A DNA stretch of 64,000 nucleotides from an uncultured Rhodospirillales bacterium. GTDB lineage: Bacteria > Pseudomonadota > Alphaproteobacteria > Rhodospirillales > UBA2165. Shown here in pieces: positions 49,285-58,349 of the stretch (the first letter of the stretch is position 1; every line of letters starts with the position of its first letter). The notes beneath the pieces were generated by a model that saw nothing but the letters and a program-made list of their open reading frames with translations, was not told where the DNA came from and did no database searches. A program made the translations under genes and the position numbers. The stretch lies in the NCBI GenBank assembly GCA_913055735.1, contig CAJXKD010000001.1:2080281-2144280 (forward strand), written 5' to 3'.

Positions 49285-49809
49285 ATGGCGGTATCCACGT
49301 ATCGGGCGTCAGTGCCCGCGATTGAACAGATGATGACGTCGCTCTCGACCTGTCTCGATTACATGGCGGCATTTTGCGAGGAACGCGGGATCGATCCGGC
49401 GAACATCCTCGCCATGCGTTTGGCGCCGGACATGTTCACCCTGACCGAACAGGTACAGCGGGCCACCCAACACGCGCAACGGATCATCGCGGGGCTCGCC
49501 GGTCTGCCCGATCCGGTGCTGGACGACAGCAAGACGTCGTTTGCCGACCTCAAGCAACGCATCGACGACACCCTCGCCTTTGTGCGCGGCTTCACGCCCG
49601 AACAATTGGAAGGGGGAGAGGATCGCGTCGTGAGTTTCGAAATCCGCGTCGGTCCCGTGCAATTCAAAGGCGCGGATTGTCTGTTCCACTATTCCTTGCC
49701 GCAGATGTATTTCCACGTGACCACCGCTTACGACATCATGCGCCACGCCGGCGTGCAGTTGCGTAAGATGGACTATTTGGGCACCGGCATGCAGAAACGT
49801 ATTGGGTGA
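49285..49809 (+). CDS. DUF1993 family protein
   Basis: A 174-residue cytoplasmic protein that matches the DUF1993 family, a four-helix DinB-like fold of unknown function. It opens with the typical MAVSTYRASVPAIEQMMTSL and ends with FHYSLPQMYFHVTTAYDIMRHAGV, the conserved helix with paired histidines seen across DUF1993. It starts 6 bp after the dehydrogenase stop and ends 72 bp before the DsbA/FrnE-like selenoprotein, so the three are probably one transcript. A thiol-related or metal-binding role is possible from the DinB relationship, but is not shown. Confidence 0.88.
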   Translation: MAVSTYRASVPAIEQMMTSLSTCLDYMAAFCEERGIDPANILAMRLAPDMFTLTEQVQRATQHAQRIIAGLAGLPDPVLDDSKTSFADLKQRIDDTLAFVRGFTPEQLEGGEDRVVSFEIRVGPVQFKGADCLFHYSLPQMYFHVTTAYDIMRHAGVQLRKMDYLGTGMQKRIG

Positions 49810-49881
49810 TCCCAATTTGCACGACGTGCGACGCACCCACTAGGATACGCCAAGTTTAACCCCCAGCTTAGGATCCGATAG

Positions 49882-50505
49882 ATGGCCGAACCGATCGTTC
49901 TGGAGGTCCTCTCCGACTACGTGTGACCGTGGTGTTATCTCAGTACCGGGCGTATTGAAAAACTCACGCAAAACTTCGACATCGAGGTCGCGCTCGTTCA
50001 CTTCCCCCTGCATCCCGACACACCGGCTGACGGCTTAGCGCTTGCCGAGCTGTTCGCCGGGCGCAATGTCGACATCGATGCCATGAACACCCGCATGAAA
50101 GGACTGATGGAGGCCGAAGGGCTGCCCTACGGGACGCGCACCCACACCTACAATAGCCGCTTGGCTCAGGAACTAGGCAAATGGGCGGAGACGCAGGAAG
50201 GCGGTGCGGCCATCCATAAGCCGTTGTACCAGGCCTACTTTGTCGAGAGCCGCAACATCGGCGACGTCGAGGTGCTGGTCGATATCGCGGCGAGCGCGGG
50301 ATTATCCGCGGAAACCGCGCGCCAAGTGCTCGAGGAACGTTTGTTCAGCGACATGATCGATGCCGACTGGGACAAATCGCGCCAGTACGGCGTTACCGGC
50401 GTGCCGACCTTCGTTGCCGCGCGTCAGGGCGTTGTTGGTGCGCAACCTTATGAGGCATTGGAAGAATTTCTGACCTCGGTTGGGGCGCAACGCAAATCCC
50501 CGTAA
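49882..50505 (+). CDS. DsbA/FrnE-like thioredoxin-fold selenoprotein (in-frame TGA at 49924-49926)
   Basis: A thiol-disulfide oxidoreductase of the DsbA superfamily, FrnE branch. Translation from the ATG at 49882 gives MAEPIVLEVLSDYV, then TGA at codon 15, then PWCYLSTGRIEKL. The TGA sits exactly at the first cysteine of the CPWC active site, giving a Sec-P-W-C centre, and C18 is kept. The rest is intact over 207 codons: VHFPLHPDTPADG matches the FrnE F.L.PD.P.EG block, and the cis-proline loop is GVTGVPTF. There is no signal peptide, so it is cytoplasmic. A SECIS-like hairpin follows at 49940-49958. Automatic calling would start at 50083 and lose the whole active site. The gene follows DUF1993 and the Ldh2-type dehydrogenase. 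Confidence 0.9.
49940..49958 (+). promoter_or_regulatory. Candidate bacterial SECIS element (DsbA/FrnE-like)
   Basis: TCAGTAC and GTATTGA form a 7-bp stem with one G-T pair around the loop CGGGC. The loop begins 21 nt after the TGA, with G as its second base. Stem length, loop start (C-G) and spacing are nearly the same as for the candidate at 36717. Confidence 0.7.
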
Positions 50506-50593
50506 CACGGATTTCGCGTCAAAGTTTGTCCTGAATCATCAGGTTCCCTGTCGTTCTAGTTGATATTAAACAAAATAGTTTCAACGGACAGTT

Positions 50594-50624
50594 GACTCGC
50601 ACACGTGAAGTGCGGCTATGATTT
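50594..50624 (+). promoter_or_regulatory. Possible sigma70 promoter of the TRAP operon
   Basis: TTGACT (50594-50599) and TATGAT (50619-50624) resemble -35 and -10 boxes but are 19 nt apart, slightly longer than ideal. An inverted GCAC/GTGC repeat lies between them. The binding-protein gene starts 70 bp downstream. Confidence 0.4.
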
Positions 50625-50693
50625 CGTCGGCGCCGGGTCAGCACGTGCGTCGGCAACACGTCGGTCAACAACGACGACAGGGAGCATTTAGTC

Positions 50694-51860
50694 ATGAAGT
50701 CTGAGTCAAAAGGTACCGCGCGGTCGTCCAAAGCCGCCGGTAAGACGAAAGCCACACGCAGAAAATTCCTCAAAGGCGCCGCGGTAACGGGCGGTTTCGC
50801 CGGTCTGTTGGCGGCATCCGATAAACTCGGGGCGCCGTTCATCGGCACCGCGAAGGGCCAAACCACGACCTGGCGGATTCAAACATCCTGGCCGGGCGGT
50901 GTCGGTCTCGAAATATTCAAGGATTGGGCCAACAGCATCGTCGAAAAGACAGACGGTGAATTGGCGTTCCAGCCTTTCGGCGCCCAGGACGTTGTCGGTG
51001 ACTTCCAGCTTTTCGATGCCGTGAAGAACGGCGTGCTGGAAGCCATGAACCCGTTCACCCTTTATTGGGCGGGCCGCATGCCGGCGTCGGTGTTCCTGAG
51101 TTCCTATCCGTTGGGGCTCCGCAATCCGCACGAGTGGGATGTGTTCTATTACGGTCTCGGCGGGCTGGAGATTGCCCGTGACCTGTTTGCGAAGCAGGGC
51201 ATGTATTATGTCGGGCCCATTCACCATGGTCCGAATATTATCCACTCCAAGGTGCCGATCCGGTCGATCGAAGACTTCCGGGGCCGCAAAATGCGTCTTC
51301 CGGGCGGTATGGTGGCCGAGGTTTTCCAGGCGGCGGGCGCCAAGACGACCCTGCTTCCGGGTAGCGAAATCTTCCCGGCATTGGAAAAGGGCACCATCGA
51401 TGTCGCCGACTATGTGGGCCCCGCGGTCAACTACGCCCTTGGGTTCCATCAGGTGACCAAATACATTTCCATGGGCCCTCCCGGTTTCATGTCCCTTTAT
51501 CAACCGGTTGACTTGATGGATCTGACGGTTGCCATGCCGGCATGGAATGCCTTGTCGCCGCAGATGAAGAAGTTCGTCGAAGCCGAGGTGCACGTCTATT
51601 CCGACTGGCATCACGCTCAGATTCAGAAGGCCGATCAGGAAGCCTGGAAGAAATTCGAAGAAGCGGGAACCATTATTTCCCGCCTCGGCGAAGAGGACGT
51701 CGAAGCTTTCACCAAGCTTGCCGTTCCGCGTTGGTACGCTTGGGCCAACAAGGACAAGGACGCGGCGCGGGTCTTCAAGATCCAGCTCGACTACATGATG
51801 TCGGGAAGCTTGGGTTACGTGAATCCCGACATGGTTCAAGGGCAGGCCCTAAACCTGTAG
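50694..51860 (+). CDS. TRAP transporter substrate-binding protein, Tat-exported
   Basis: The periplasmic receptor (DctP/TAXI-like, DctP branch) of a TRAP importer, 388 residues. A long basic N-terminus contains the twin-arginine signal ATRRKFLKGAAVTGG, with the hydrophobic core and a likely cleavage before QTTTWRIQTSWPGG, the normal mature start. The ligand-carboxylate arginine is expected in FRGRKMRLPGGM. TIDVADYVGPAVNYALGF is a motif of receptors for 2-oxo acids such as lactate, pyruvate or mannitol-like compounds. It is followed by both permeases on the same strand. The ATG at 50694 has AGGGAGC upstream. Confidence 0.92.
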   Translation: MKSESKGTARSSKAAGKTKATRRKFLKGAAVTGGFAGLLAASDKLGAPFIGTAKGQTTTWRIQTSWPGGVGLEIFKDWANSIVEKTDGELAFQPFGAQDVVGDFQLFDAVKNGVLEAMNPFTLYWAGRMPASVFLSSYPLGLRNPHEWDVFYYGLGGLEIARDLFAKQGMYYVGPIHHGPNIIHSKVPIRSIEDFRGRKMRLPGGMVAEVFQAAGAKTTLLPGSEIFPALEKGTIDVADYVGPAVNYALGFHQVTKYISMGPPGFMSLYQPVDLMDLTVAMPAWNALSPQMKKFVEAEVHVYSDWHHAQIQKADQEAWKKFEEAGTIISRLGEEDVEAFTKLAVPRWYAWANKDKDAARVFKIQLDYMMSGSLGYVNPDMVQGQALNL

Positions 51861-51976
51861 GGCATGTATCCTTCGGCCGAATGACAGTGTGCGGGGAAGG
51901 CACCGGCGCCCGGTGTCTTCCCTTGCGCTGACATAAACTTCGATTTCAAAAACCCACAACGCGGCGTCCCCCGTTT

Positions 51977-53089
51977 ATGCCCAACCTTACCTTCGTCCTT
52001 CCGCACTGGCTTTATTGGTCGGGACTTATCGTCTTTCCCATCATGGCCATGGTCATTGTCCGCCGCCGCGCGGCGCAGCCGGATCGCAAACGCCCAGCGG
52101 TCACGCTGCCCATTGCTTATCTTCTCTGGGTGGGCGGCGGGTTTGTCGGCCTGCACCGGTTCTATGTCAAAAGCTGGTGGGGGTTCATTTTCATCCCGCT
52201 GTTTGTGCTGATCCTTTTCGGTAATGTTGAGCACCGCGTCGTCCGCGAAGAGGTGTCGATCGCGCGAACCAATGTGTCCAGTCTGGAGAATTTGGAAAAC
52301 CGCTACGAACGCCGGTTAGCGCAAGGGCGTTCCGGCGCCCAGCGACAGCTCGATCAGATCCGCTCGGAGATGGCACCCGCCCGGGAAGCGCTCGCCGCTG
52401 CCCAGGAGAAATTCGATTTCTGGTCGAACTTCTCGGGCTGGGTCGCGGCGGCGATCGCGGTCCTCCTGCTTTTTGACGCAGCCATACTGCCCAAGCTCGT
52501 GCGCCGGACCAACGATATCGAGGGTGAGGCACCGCCGCCTGTGGAGGTGCCTAGCGAAAACATCGATCAGCACGACCCGGCCCTTAAAATCCATACTGGG
52601 TTCACCAACGTCATTGACGGCGTGAACGGCTGGGTCGGCGAATTCGTTGCCTTCTGGTCGATCGTTGCCGTGTTCGCCTATTACTACGAAGTAGTGGCCC
52701 GGTATGTCTTCAATTCGCCGACCAACTGGGCGCATGAGGCCATGTTCCTCATGTTCGGCATGCAGTATCTGATCGCCGGCGCCTATGCGCTGCGGGAAGA
52801 TGCGCATGTCCGTGTCGACGTTATTTACCTGATGCTCTCGGACCGGGCAAAGGTCATCACCGATATCGTCACGTCGTTCTTCTTTTTCGTGTTTGCCGTC
52901 ACCTTGCTGGTGACGGGCTGGATATTCTTCGTCGACGCGTTCGAGGTGAGAGAAGTGTCGTTCACCGAATGGGCGATCCAATACTGGCCGGTCAAAGCGA
53001 CCATGGCCATCGGGGCGGCGCTTTTGGTCCTGCAAGGCATCTCGAAATTGATCAAAGACGTCATTCTTCTCAAGCAAAGGCTCGCCTAA
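51977..53089 (+). CDS. dctQ: TRAP small permease (DctQ) fused to a TM2/coiled-coil N-terminal module
   Basis: A 370-residue membrane protein about twice the size of a normal DctQ (about 160-200 aa). The C-terminal part (about 205-370) is DctQ: WVGEFVAFWSIVAVFAYYYEVVARYVFNSP and HEAMFLMFGMQYLIAGAYALREDAHVRVDV (shortened) with the family block. The N-terminal part has one helix (8-28), a TM2-like hairpin with GGGFVGLHRFY (53-63) and a following helix, then a charged, Gln/Glu/Arg-rich coiled coil (about 88-147), and another helix (152-172). The coiled coil should project into the cytoplasm or periplasm. The start at 51977 is the first ATG of the frame and keeps the whole extension. dctM starts 2 bp after its stop. 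Confidence 0.88.
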   Translation: MPNLTFVLPHWLYWSGLIVFPIMAMVIVRRRAAQPDRKRPAVTLPIAYLLWVGGGFVGLHRFYVKSWWGFIFIPLFVLILFGNVEHRVVREEVSIARTNVSSLENLENRYERRLAQGRSGAQRQLDQIRSEMAPAREALAAAQEKFDFWSNFSGWVAAAIAVLLLFDAAILPKLVRRTNDIEGEAPPPVEVPSENIDQHDPALKIHTGFTNVIDGVNGWVGEFVAFWSIVAVFAYYYEVVARYVFNSPTNWAHEAMFLMFGMQYLIAGAYALREDAHVRVDVIYLMLSDRAKVITDIVTSFFFFVFAVTLLVTGWIFFVDAFEVREVSFTEWAIQYWPVKATMAIGAALLVLQGISKLIKDVILLKQRLA

Positions 53090-53091
53090 TC

Positions 53092-54456
53092 ATGGGACTG
53101 CAAATCGGCATCGAATGGCTGACGGTCCTCATGTTCGGATCGTTGTTGATCCTGTTAATGGCGGGGCTGCCCTTAGCCTTCGTTACCGGCGGGCTCGCCT
53201 GTATTTTCCTGTTCGTGTTCGGGGATTTGAGCCTCCTCAATATCGTGCCATCGCGCGTTTTCCCTTACATGACGAACTTCCAGCTGTCGGCCATACCGTT
53301 GTTCATCTTCATGGCGACCATGCTGGAACGCGCCGGCCTAATCGAACAGCTGTTCGACGTCATTTATAAATTTCTGGGCGGGCTCAAGGGCGGGTTGGCG
53401 TCGGCCACCATCATCGCCGCGACCATCCTAGCCGCCATGGTCGGCGTTATCGGCGCGACCGAAGTGACCATGGGGATTATTGCCCTGCCCGCCATGCTGG
53501 CGCGCAGATACAATCCCGAGATGGCCTGCGGTGCCATCCTCGCGGGCGGCACGCTCGGTATCCTTATTCCGCCGTCGATTCTCGCCATCCTGTTCGCCGT
53601 CATCGCGCAGCAGTCGGTTGGCGAATTGTTCATCGGCGCCGTGATTCCGGGGCTTATCCTGTCCGGGCTCTATATCATCTATGTAACGTCGCGCAGCTAT
53701 ATCAACCCAACCTTCGGCCCCGCCTTGCCGCTCGAGGAGCGGGTCACCTTCCGCGAGAAACTCCGTCTGCTGAAAGGTGTCATCGCGCCGTTGATCCTCG
53801 TTGTTTTGGTCTTGGGCGTGATCTTTACCGGTGTTGCGACTCCGGTGGAGGCGGCCGGTATCGGTACCTTCGGCGCCCTGGTGGTGTCGGCGCTTTACCG
53901 CCGTTTGACATGGGAAGCGGTACGCGAGGCGGCGCTGACCACCCTCAAGGCCTCGGCCATGGTGCTGTGGATCATCTTCGGCGCGTCCATTTTTGTCGGC
54001 TTCTACATCGTCAACGGCGGCCAGCAGTTCGTTTCCGAGACCATGCTGGCCACGGGTCTCGGCCCCTATGGCATTCTGATCATGATGATGGTGATTCTGG
54101 TGATCCTCGGCATGTTCCTCGATTGGGTAGGGATCCTGCTGCTGGCCGTGCCGATTTTCCTGCCGATCGCCAAGAGCCTGCCGTGGGATGGCGTCTTCGG
54201 CCTGCCCGGTGTGGCGCCTGCCGACGTGCCGCTTTGGTTCGGCGTGATCTACATGGTGAACATGCAGATGTCGTTCCTCAGCCCGCCCTTCGGCTATGCG
54301 CTGTTCTATTTGAAGAGCGTCGCGCCGCCGCAGGTTTCGATGGCGATGATCTTCCGCTCGGCCATCCCATTCCTGTTCCTGCAGGCGGTGGGCCTCGCCC
54401 TGGTGATCATCTTCCCACAGTTGATTTTGTGGCTTCCCCGGCTAGTTTACGGCTAA
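53092..54456 (+). CDS. dctM: TRAP large permease DctM
   Basis: The large, ion-coupled permease of the TRAP importer, 454 residues with about twelve helices. It shows the family features MAGLPLAFVTGGLACIF, AIPLFIFMATMLERAGL, the GVIGATEVTMGIIALPAML first re-entrant region, ILAGGTLGILIPPSILAILF and LGMFLDWVGILLLAVPIFLPI in the second half. I chose the ATG at 53092, 2 bp after dctQ; the frame extends upstream within dctQ but without homology. Together with the receptor at 50694 it imports a carboxylate with sodium. Confidence 0.95.
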   Translation: MGLQIGIEWLTVLMFGSLLILLMAGLPLAFVTGGLACIFLFVFGDLSLLNIVPSRVFPYMTNFQLSAIPLFIFMATMLERAGLIEQLFDVIYKFLGGLKGGLASATIIAATILAAMVGVIGATEVTMGIIALPAMLARRYNPEMACGAILAGGTLGILIPPSILAILFAVIAQQSVGELFIGAVIPGLILSGLYIIYVTSRSYINPTFGPALPLEERVTFREKLRLLKGVIAPLILVVLVLGVIFTGVATPVEAAGIGTFGALVVSALYRRLTWEAVREAALTTLKASAMVLWIIFGASIFVGFYIVNGGQQFVSETMLATGLGPYGILIMMMVILVILGMFLDWVGILLLAVPIFLPIAKSLPWDGVFGLPGVAPADVPLWFGVIYMVNMQMSFLSPPFGYALFYLKSVAPPQVSMAMIFRSAIPFLFLQAVGLALVIIFPQLILWLPRLVYG

Positions 54457-54539
54457 GCGGTCGCACCGGTATGGAAAATACGGTAGCATTCGGATAACCG
54501 ATAAAGTTGTCATTTTGAACCGACTGCAGGGAGGCCTTA

Positions 54540-55460
54540 ATGGCGGACGGAAGCTCACAGGATGCACTTGCCTGGCCCGTAAAAACACGGGAGATGGAAA
54601 GCAATCATTTCAATTCGACCATTTGGAACGATTTCGAATTCCGCGACGACGACATCGTCATTTCAACCTATGCTAAGGCCGGTACGACCTGGGTGCAGCA
54701 GATCGTTAGCCAGCTTCTGTTCAACGGCGAGGAGGGGCTGCCCGTCGCGGACATGTCGCCCTGGATGGATTTGCGTGTCCCGCCAAAGGAAGTGACGCTT
54801 GCCGCGGTTGCCGCGCAAACCCATCGTCGGTTCATGAAAACCCATCTGCCCGTCGACGCCTTGGTCTATTCACCGCAGGCAAAATACATCTATATCGGCC
54901 GCGATGGCCGCGACGTGTTATGGAGTCTCTACAATCACCATTCCACGGCGAATGATTTGTGGTACGAGGCGCTCAATGACTCGCCGGGACTCGTTGGGCC
55001 ACCTATGCCGAGGCCGGAAAAAGAAATCGTCGGATATTACCACGAGTGGCTCGACCGGGACGGCTATCCCTTCTGGTCGTTTTGGGACAATGTCCGCAGC
55101 TGGTGGGAGATCCGCGATTTGCCGAACCTCTACATGCTGCATTTCGGTAAGCTGAAAGCGGATATGCCCGGTGAAATCCGGCGCATGGCGGCGTTTCTCG
55201 ACATTCCCATCGACGAGACGAAATGGGACGCAATTCTTGAGCATTGCAGCTTCGATTATATGAAGCAGAATGCAACGCCATCGGTCCCGCTGGGCGGCAT
55301 CTTCTGGGAGGGGGGCGCCAAGACCTTTATCAACCAAGGCGAAAACGGCCGCTGGCGCGATCGGCTCAGCGATGAGGAATCGGCCAAATACGAAAGGCTG
55401 GCGGTCGAAAAGCTGGGCGAGGACTGCGCCCGTTGGCTTGCCACGGGCCAAATGCCTTAA
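54540..55460 (+). CDS. PAPS-dependent sulfotransferase
   Basis: A 306-residue cytoplasmic sulfotransferase of the aryl/alcohol (SULT1) type that moves sulfate from PAPS to a hydroxyl or amine. The PAPS 5-prime-phosphosulfate loop is STYAKAGTTWVQQI (family form TYPKSGTTW) and the 3-prime-phosphate motif is YIYIGRDGRDVLWSLYNH. The catalytic-base histidine column is in THLPVD. The late RKGxxGDW motif is altered to GENGRWRD. GGGAGG precedes the ATG at 54540. It follows the TRAP genes by 83 bp and stands before a group of glycan-modifying-type genes, so sulfation of a surface glycan or small alcohol is plausible (inference). Confidence 0.9.
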   Translation: MADGSSQDALAWPVKTREMESNHFNSTIWNDFEFRDDDIVISTYAKAGTTWVQQIVSQLLFNGEEGLPVADMSPWMDLRVPPKEVTLAAVAAQTHRRFMKTHLPVDALVYSPQAKYIYIGRDGRDVLWSLYNHHSTANDLWYEALNDSPGLVGPPMPRPEKEIVGYYHEWLDRDGYPFWSFWDNVRSWWEIRDLPNLYMLHFGKLKADMPGEIRRMAAFLDIPIDETKWDAILEHCSFDYMKQNATPSVPLGGIFWEGGAKTFINQGENGRWRDRLSDEESAKYERLAVEKLGEDCARWLATGQMP

Positions 55461-55622
55461 AGGTCGAGATTCGTCCCGAATTCTGCGCTCTCCGCAGCGG
55501 TGCGATCCACTTAATAACTCGTAAACCCTACGCCATCACTATTCGTCACGGGCCGGCCGCAGGCAATTTGTTGCCGAAACATGTATGCGGTCCGGCTAAC
55601 CCTGATGGGAACGGGAGATGGC

Positions 55623-56687
55623 ATGGTCTTAGCAATCGATACCTACGATCGCGAAGAACGGGAAGTACGTGAACGGATCGGTTACACCGAGTATTCCGCT
55701 TTCGGGACAAAGACATTCGACGATTTCGGGTTTCCTACTCGGATGGCCCGAGATGATCAGATTTTTCGGTTTGTCGATTGGTACAACCAACAAGATCCCC
55801 AGCGGCTTGAACCGAACCTTTTTTTCCGGGATGCGGCACTTGAGACGAATTACACCCTCGATGAAGTGCAGCTGCTGACGAAACTGTCCCAGGCAACCTA
55901 TGCCATAACGGAAAAATACTGCGAGAAACCGATTCGGGTTCACTTCAATCACCAAGGGTCCGTCGGTCTGTTTCGAGTGACGCAGGCGATCGCCGATATT
56001 TCGGGGAAAGAGCAGCTATCCGTGTTCGAAGTCGGGCCTGGATGCGGTTACATGGGCGCCATGATCGGATTCGCGGGCCACAACTATTGCTCATACGACG
56101 TGACCCAAGGATATTACATCTGGCAAAGCAGATTGCATGAACATCTCTTCGGCAACGAGTTTTCGGAATTTGTAGGAAACCCAGAAGTACGGCTCGACCA
56201 ACGAGGCCGTATCGCACATATCCCATGGTGGGTGTATATGACCTTATACCGGAATTGCCCGATTGAGGCCGACGTCGTCATCTCGAATTCCAATCTCGGT
56301 GAGATGAGTTACGACTGTCTTCGCTATGTTCTCCAGCTTTCCAAGCAGATGTTGGAACGGTCGGATATTTCTTTGTTCGTTTTCGCCAACCCCGGCGCCT
56401 GCCACATGAACATGGAAATCCTTATCTGGAAAGAGCTTGAAAAAGCCGGTTATGAACGCATTACGGAGAAGAACGTTTATGCGTTCGTGCCCCCAGGTAA
56501 GACGCCTCCGCCGGGTATCACGGAAATATTGGAGGAGCGCATTCCGCTATATGATCCGTCGGGATTGGGAAAAACGGTTGGCGTCGAAGATTTCGTCGAT
56601 TTTACCGACGACGATATGGGCGACGAATTCTATTTCAATGCCTTTATTTCGGGATGGCGGGAATTCACGGTGCCGGGTCGCGGTTAG
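55623..56687 (+). CDS. Putative SAM-dependent methyltransferase (sugar O-methyltransferase type)
   Basis: A 354-residue protein with a Rossmann-type methyltransferase core. The SAM motif I is LSVFEVGPGCGYMGAMIGFAG near residue 138 (family E-G-G pattern), followed by the acidic and post-I positions NYCSYDVTQGYY, and motif IV-like ADVVISNSNLGEM. This layout is seen in putative sugar O-methyltransferases found in surface polysaccharide clusters. The N-terminal 100 residues are not recognised. I chose the ATG at 55623 (GGGAGAT 6 nt upstream). Its neighbours are a TPR/glycosyltransferase-like gene and two SGNH-type genes, which supports a role in decorating a glycan. The family assignment is moderate. 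Confidence 0.65.
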   Translation: MVLAIDTYDREEREVRERIGYTEYSAFGTKTFDDFGFPTRMARDDQIFRFVDWYNQQDPQRLEPNLFFRDAALETNYTLDEVQLLTKLSQATYAITEKYCEKPIRVHFNHQGSVGLFRVTQAIADISGKEQLSVFEVGPGCGYMGAMIGFAGHNYCSYDVTQGYYIWQSRLHEHLFGNEFSEFVGNPEVRLDQRGRIAHIPWWVYMTLYRNCPIEADVVISNSNLGEMSYDCLRYVLQLSKQMLERSDISLFVFANPGACHMNMEILIWKELEKAGYERITEKNVYAFVPPGKTPPPGITEILEERIPLYDPSGLGKTVGVEDFVDFTDDDMGDEFYFNAFISGWREFTVPGRG

Positions 56688-56735
56688 AACTCGCGAAGGT
56701 CAGGTCCGCAGGCAAGACGATATCGTGTGCTGACG

Positions 56736-58349
56736 TCAGGCAGCCGTAGCTAATCTCTGCCGCAAGACTTCTATCTCGGGGCTGGAAAGTCCCTGGTTGC
56801 GCCAGAAATCGCAAAGCTCTATCGCAGCTGCCGGTGTTCTGGTGACAGCGTAAAGATCGATAAGCTCCAGCACGACACGTGTGCTCCGCATGCCGGCATG
56901 CAGCATGGCTTCGAGTACGGTTGTGGCCCTATCCAAATCGGGGATATTTCTGTAGGCCATGGCAAGCCGGAATAGGACGCCGGGAGACGTATCGCCGGAA
57001 TCTATGGTTCTTTGATATAATTCTGCGGCTTTGGCATATTGGCCCAGGGCGTCGAGTATCATTCCAAAGCGGAGGCAGTGGACTGGCGTTAGTTCGATGT
57101 CCTTATCCAAGCTCTCGAGGGTTTTCAATGCCGAGACCAGATCGTTCTCGTGCATGTGGTTATTGACCTGCTGGAACGTTTTCTCGCGTATTAAAAGCTG
57201 TTGCAAACGTGCCTTCTCTTCGGACTCCCGTGATAGTTCCAGACATTTTTCGACCAGTTCCAACTCTTGGATGGTTGGACTGCCGCTAAATATAGAAGCG
57301 ATCCAATTCAGGATCAGTTCCCCCATCCTCGTGAGTGACCGGCGGTTGTCGGCGTCCGTAATGAGTTCAGCTTCAAACCTATGGTCGGAAAGACTTTCAT
57401 TGATATCCCGGTCGAGCCGGTTGAACTCCTCCATTAGGTTGTCGGGGTCTTGTTCTTTCCATATCCAGCGTTGGAAGCGATTGGCAAAGGGAGAATGATC
57501 TCCGACGTCGATACCGATACGGTTAAACGGGGTGGGGGAATCATTTAGCCAATCGCCGGTGACCTGATAGAGAAACGGGATGTTCTTGTTGTAGAAGCAG
57601 ACCTGGGCAGGCCCGTTCGCGACGAACGCGCAGATATGTGCCTCTTCATACAACCCGAGGCGGAGTTCGAGATTGAAAACGCCCTCCGGAAAGAACGTGA
57701 ATTCTTGATATTCGCGGGGCGGTGACTCGAGCGCCGTATCGATATCCCGGAGGATTACCGGAAAAAATCCCTTCTCGGTGAGCTGTCGGGCGAATGCCGA
57801 CCATACACCTGGATCCGAGTCGCGGTTGTTGGTGAAACGGGCTTCGCGCAAGGTGAGGGCGACGACTTTGCGGCCCCCGGCGTGCTCTTCTATCCATTGG
57901 CGGGCGTAGTTTCTGGCTTCGGGCGTTGCTCGCAGATGCTGGAGATTGCGGCCGGAGTTGGCCGCGAGGACCGACCATCCCGTATGGTGGCGCTCGATCG
58001 GGCGTTCAATGGTGTAGCCTTCCGGGAAAATGTTGCCGGCCGGCCGTTTATAGAACGGCATCGCCTGTTCGCGGGAATTACAAATTGTGAAACCTTTACA
58101 GGAAGGCAAAAGCCGGGTGAGCGGGAAGACAACGTTGTTCAGGCGCCACATGGAGTGGTCGAGCCCAAACTGCGTATTGTTCCAGTGACCGACACCTTCG
58201 TCGAAGGGGACGACAACGATGTGAATGTCCTCGAGTGCTTCCTTAAGCCTCGCTTCTTCAGCAATGATCAGGAAACTGACGAAGTCGTAGGACAGAGGTG
58301 AGACGGTCAGGTCGTAGAAAGCGAACAGAGTATTCTCGTCCGACGCCAT
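56736..58349 (-). CDS. TPR-containing protein with glycosyltransferase-like N-terminal domain
   Basis: A 537-residue protein of unknown function. Residues about 1-340 look like a GT-B-type nucleotide-sugar-binding region: YDFVSFLIIAEEARLKE, VVALTLREARFTN, GFFPVILRDID and EAHICAFVANGPAQVCFYN, as in glycan-modifying proteins. Residues about 395-537 are TPR-like helical repeats (AKAAELYQRTIDSGDTSPG, RLAMAYRNIPDLDRATTVLE). I chose the ATG at 58349 (GGGAG 9 nt upstream); an ATG at 58364 is possible. It is divergent from the SGNH gene at 58446, with only 96 bp between. Together with its neighbours it probably acts in glycosylation of a surface structure or flagellin (inference). Confidence 0.6.
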   Translation of the reverse strand: MASDENTLFAFYDLTVSPLSYDFVSFLIIAEEARLKEALEDIHIVVVPFDEGVGHWNNTQFGLDHSMWRLNNVVFPLTRLLPSCKGFTICNSREQAMPFYKRPAGNIFPEGYTIERPIERHHTGWSVLAANSGRNLQHLRATPEARNYARQWIEEHAGGRKVVALTLREARFTNNRDSDPGVWSAFARQLTEKGFFPVILRDIDTALESPPREYQEFTFFPEGVFNLELRLGLYEEAHICAFVANGPAQVCFYNKNIPFLYQVTGDWLNDSPTPFNRIGIDVGDHSPFANRFQRWIWKEQDPDNLMEEFNRLDRDINESLSDHRFEAELITDADNRRSLTRMGELILNWIASIFSGSPTIQELELVEKCLELSRESEEKARLQQLLIREKTFQQVNNHMHENDLVSALKTLESLDKDIELTPVHCLRFGMILDALGQYAKAAELYQRTIDSGDTSPGVLFRLAMAYRNIPDLDRATTVLEAMLHAGMRSTRVVLELIDLYAVTRTPAAAIELCDFWRNQGLSSPEIEVLRQRLATAA

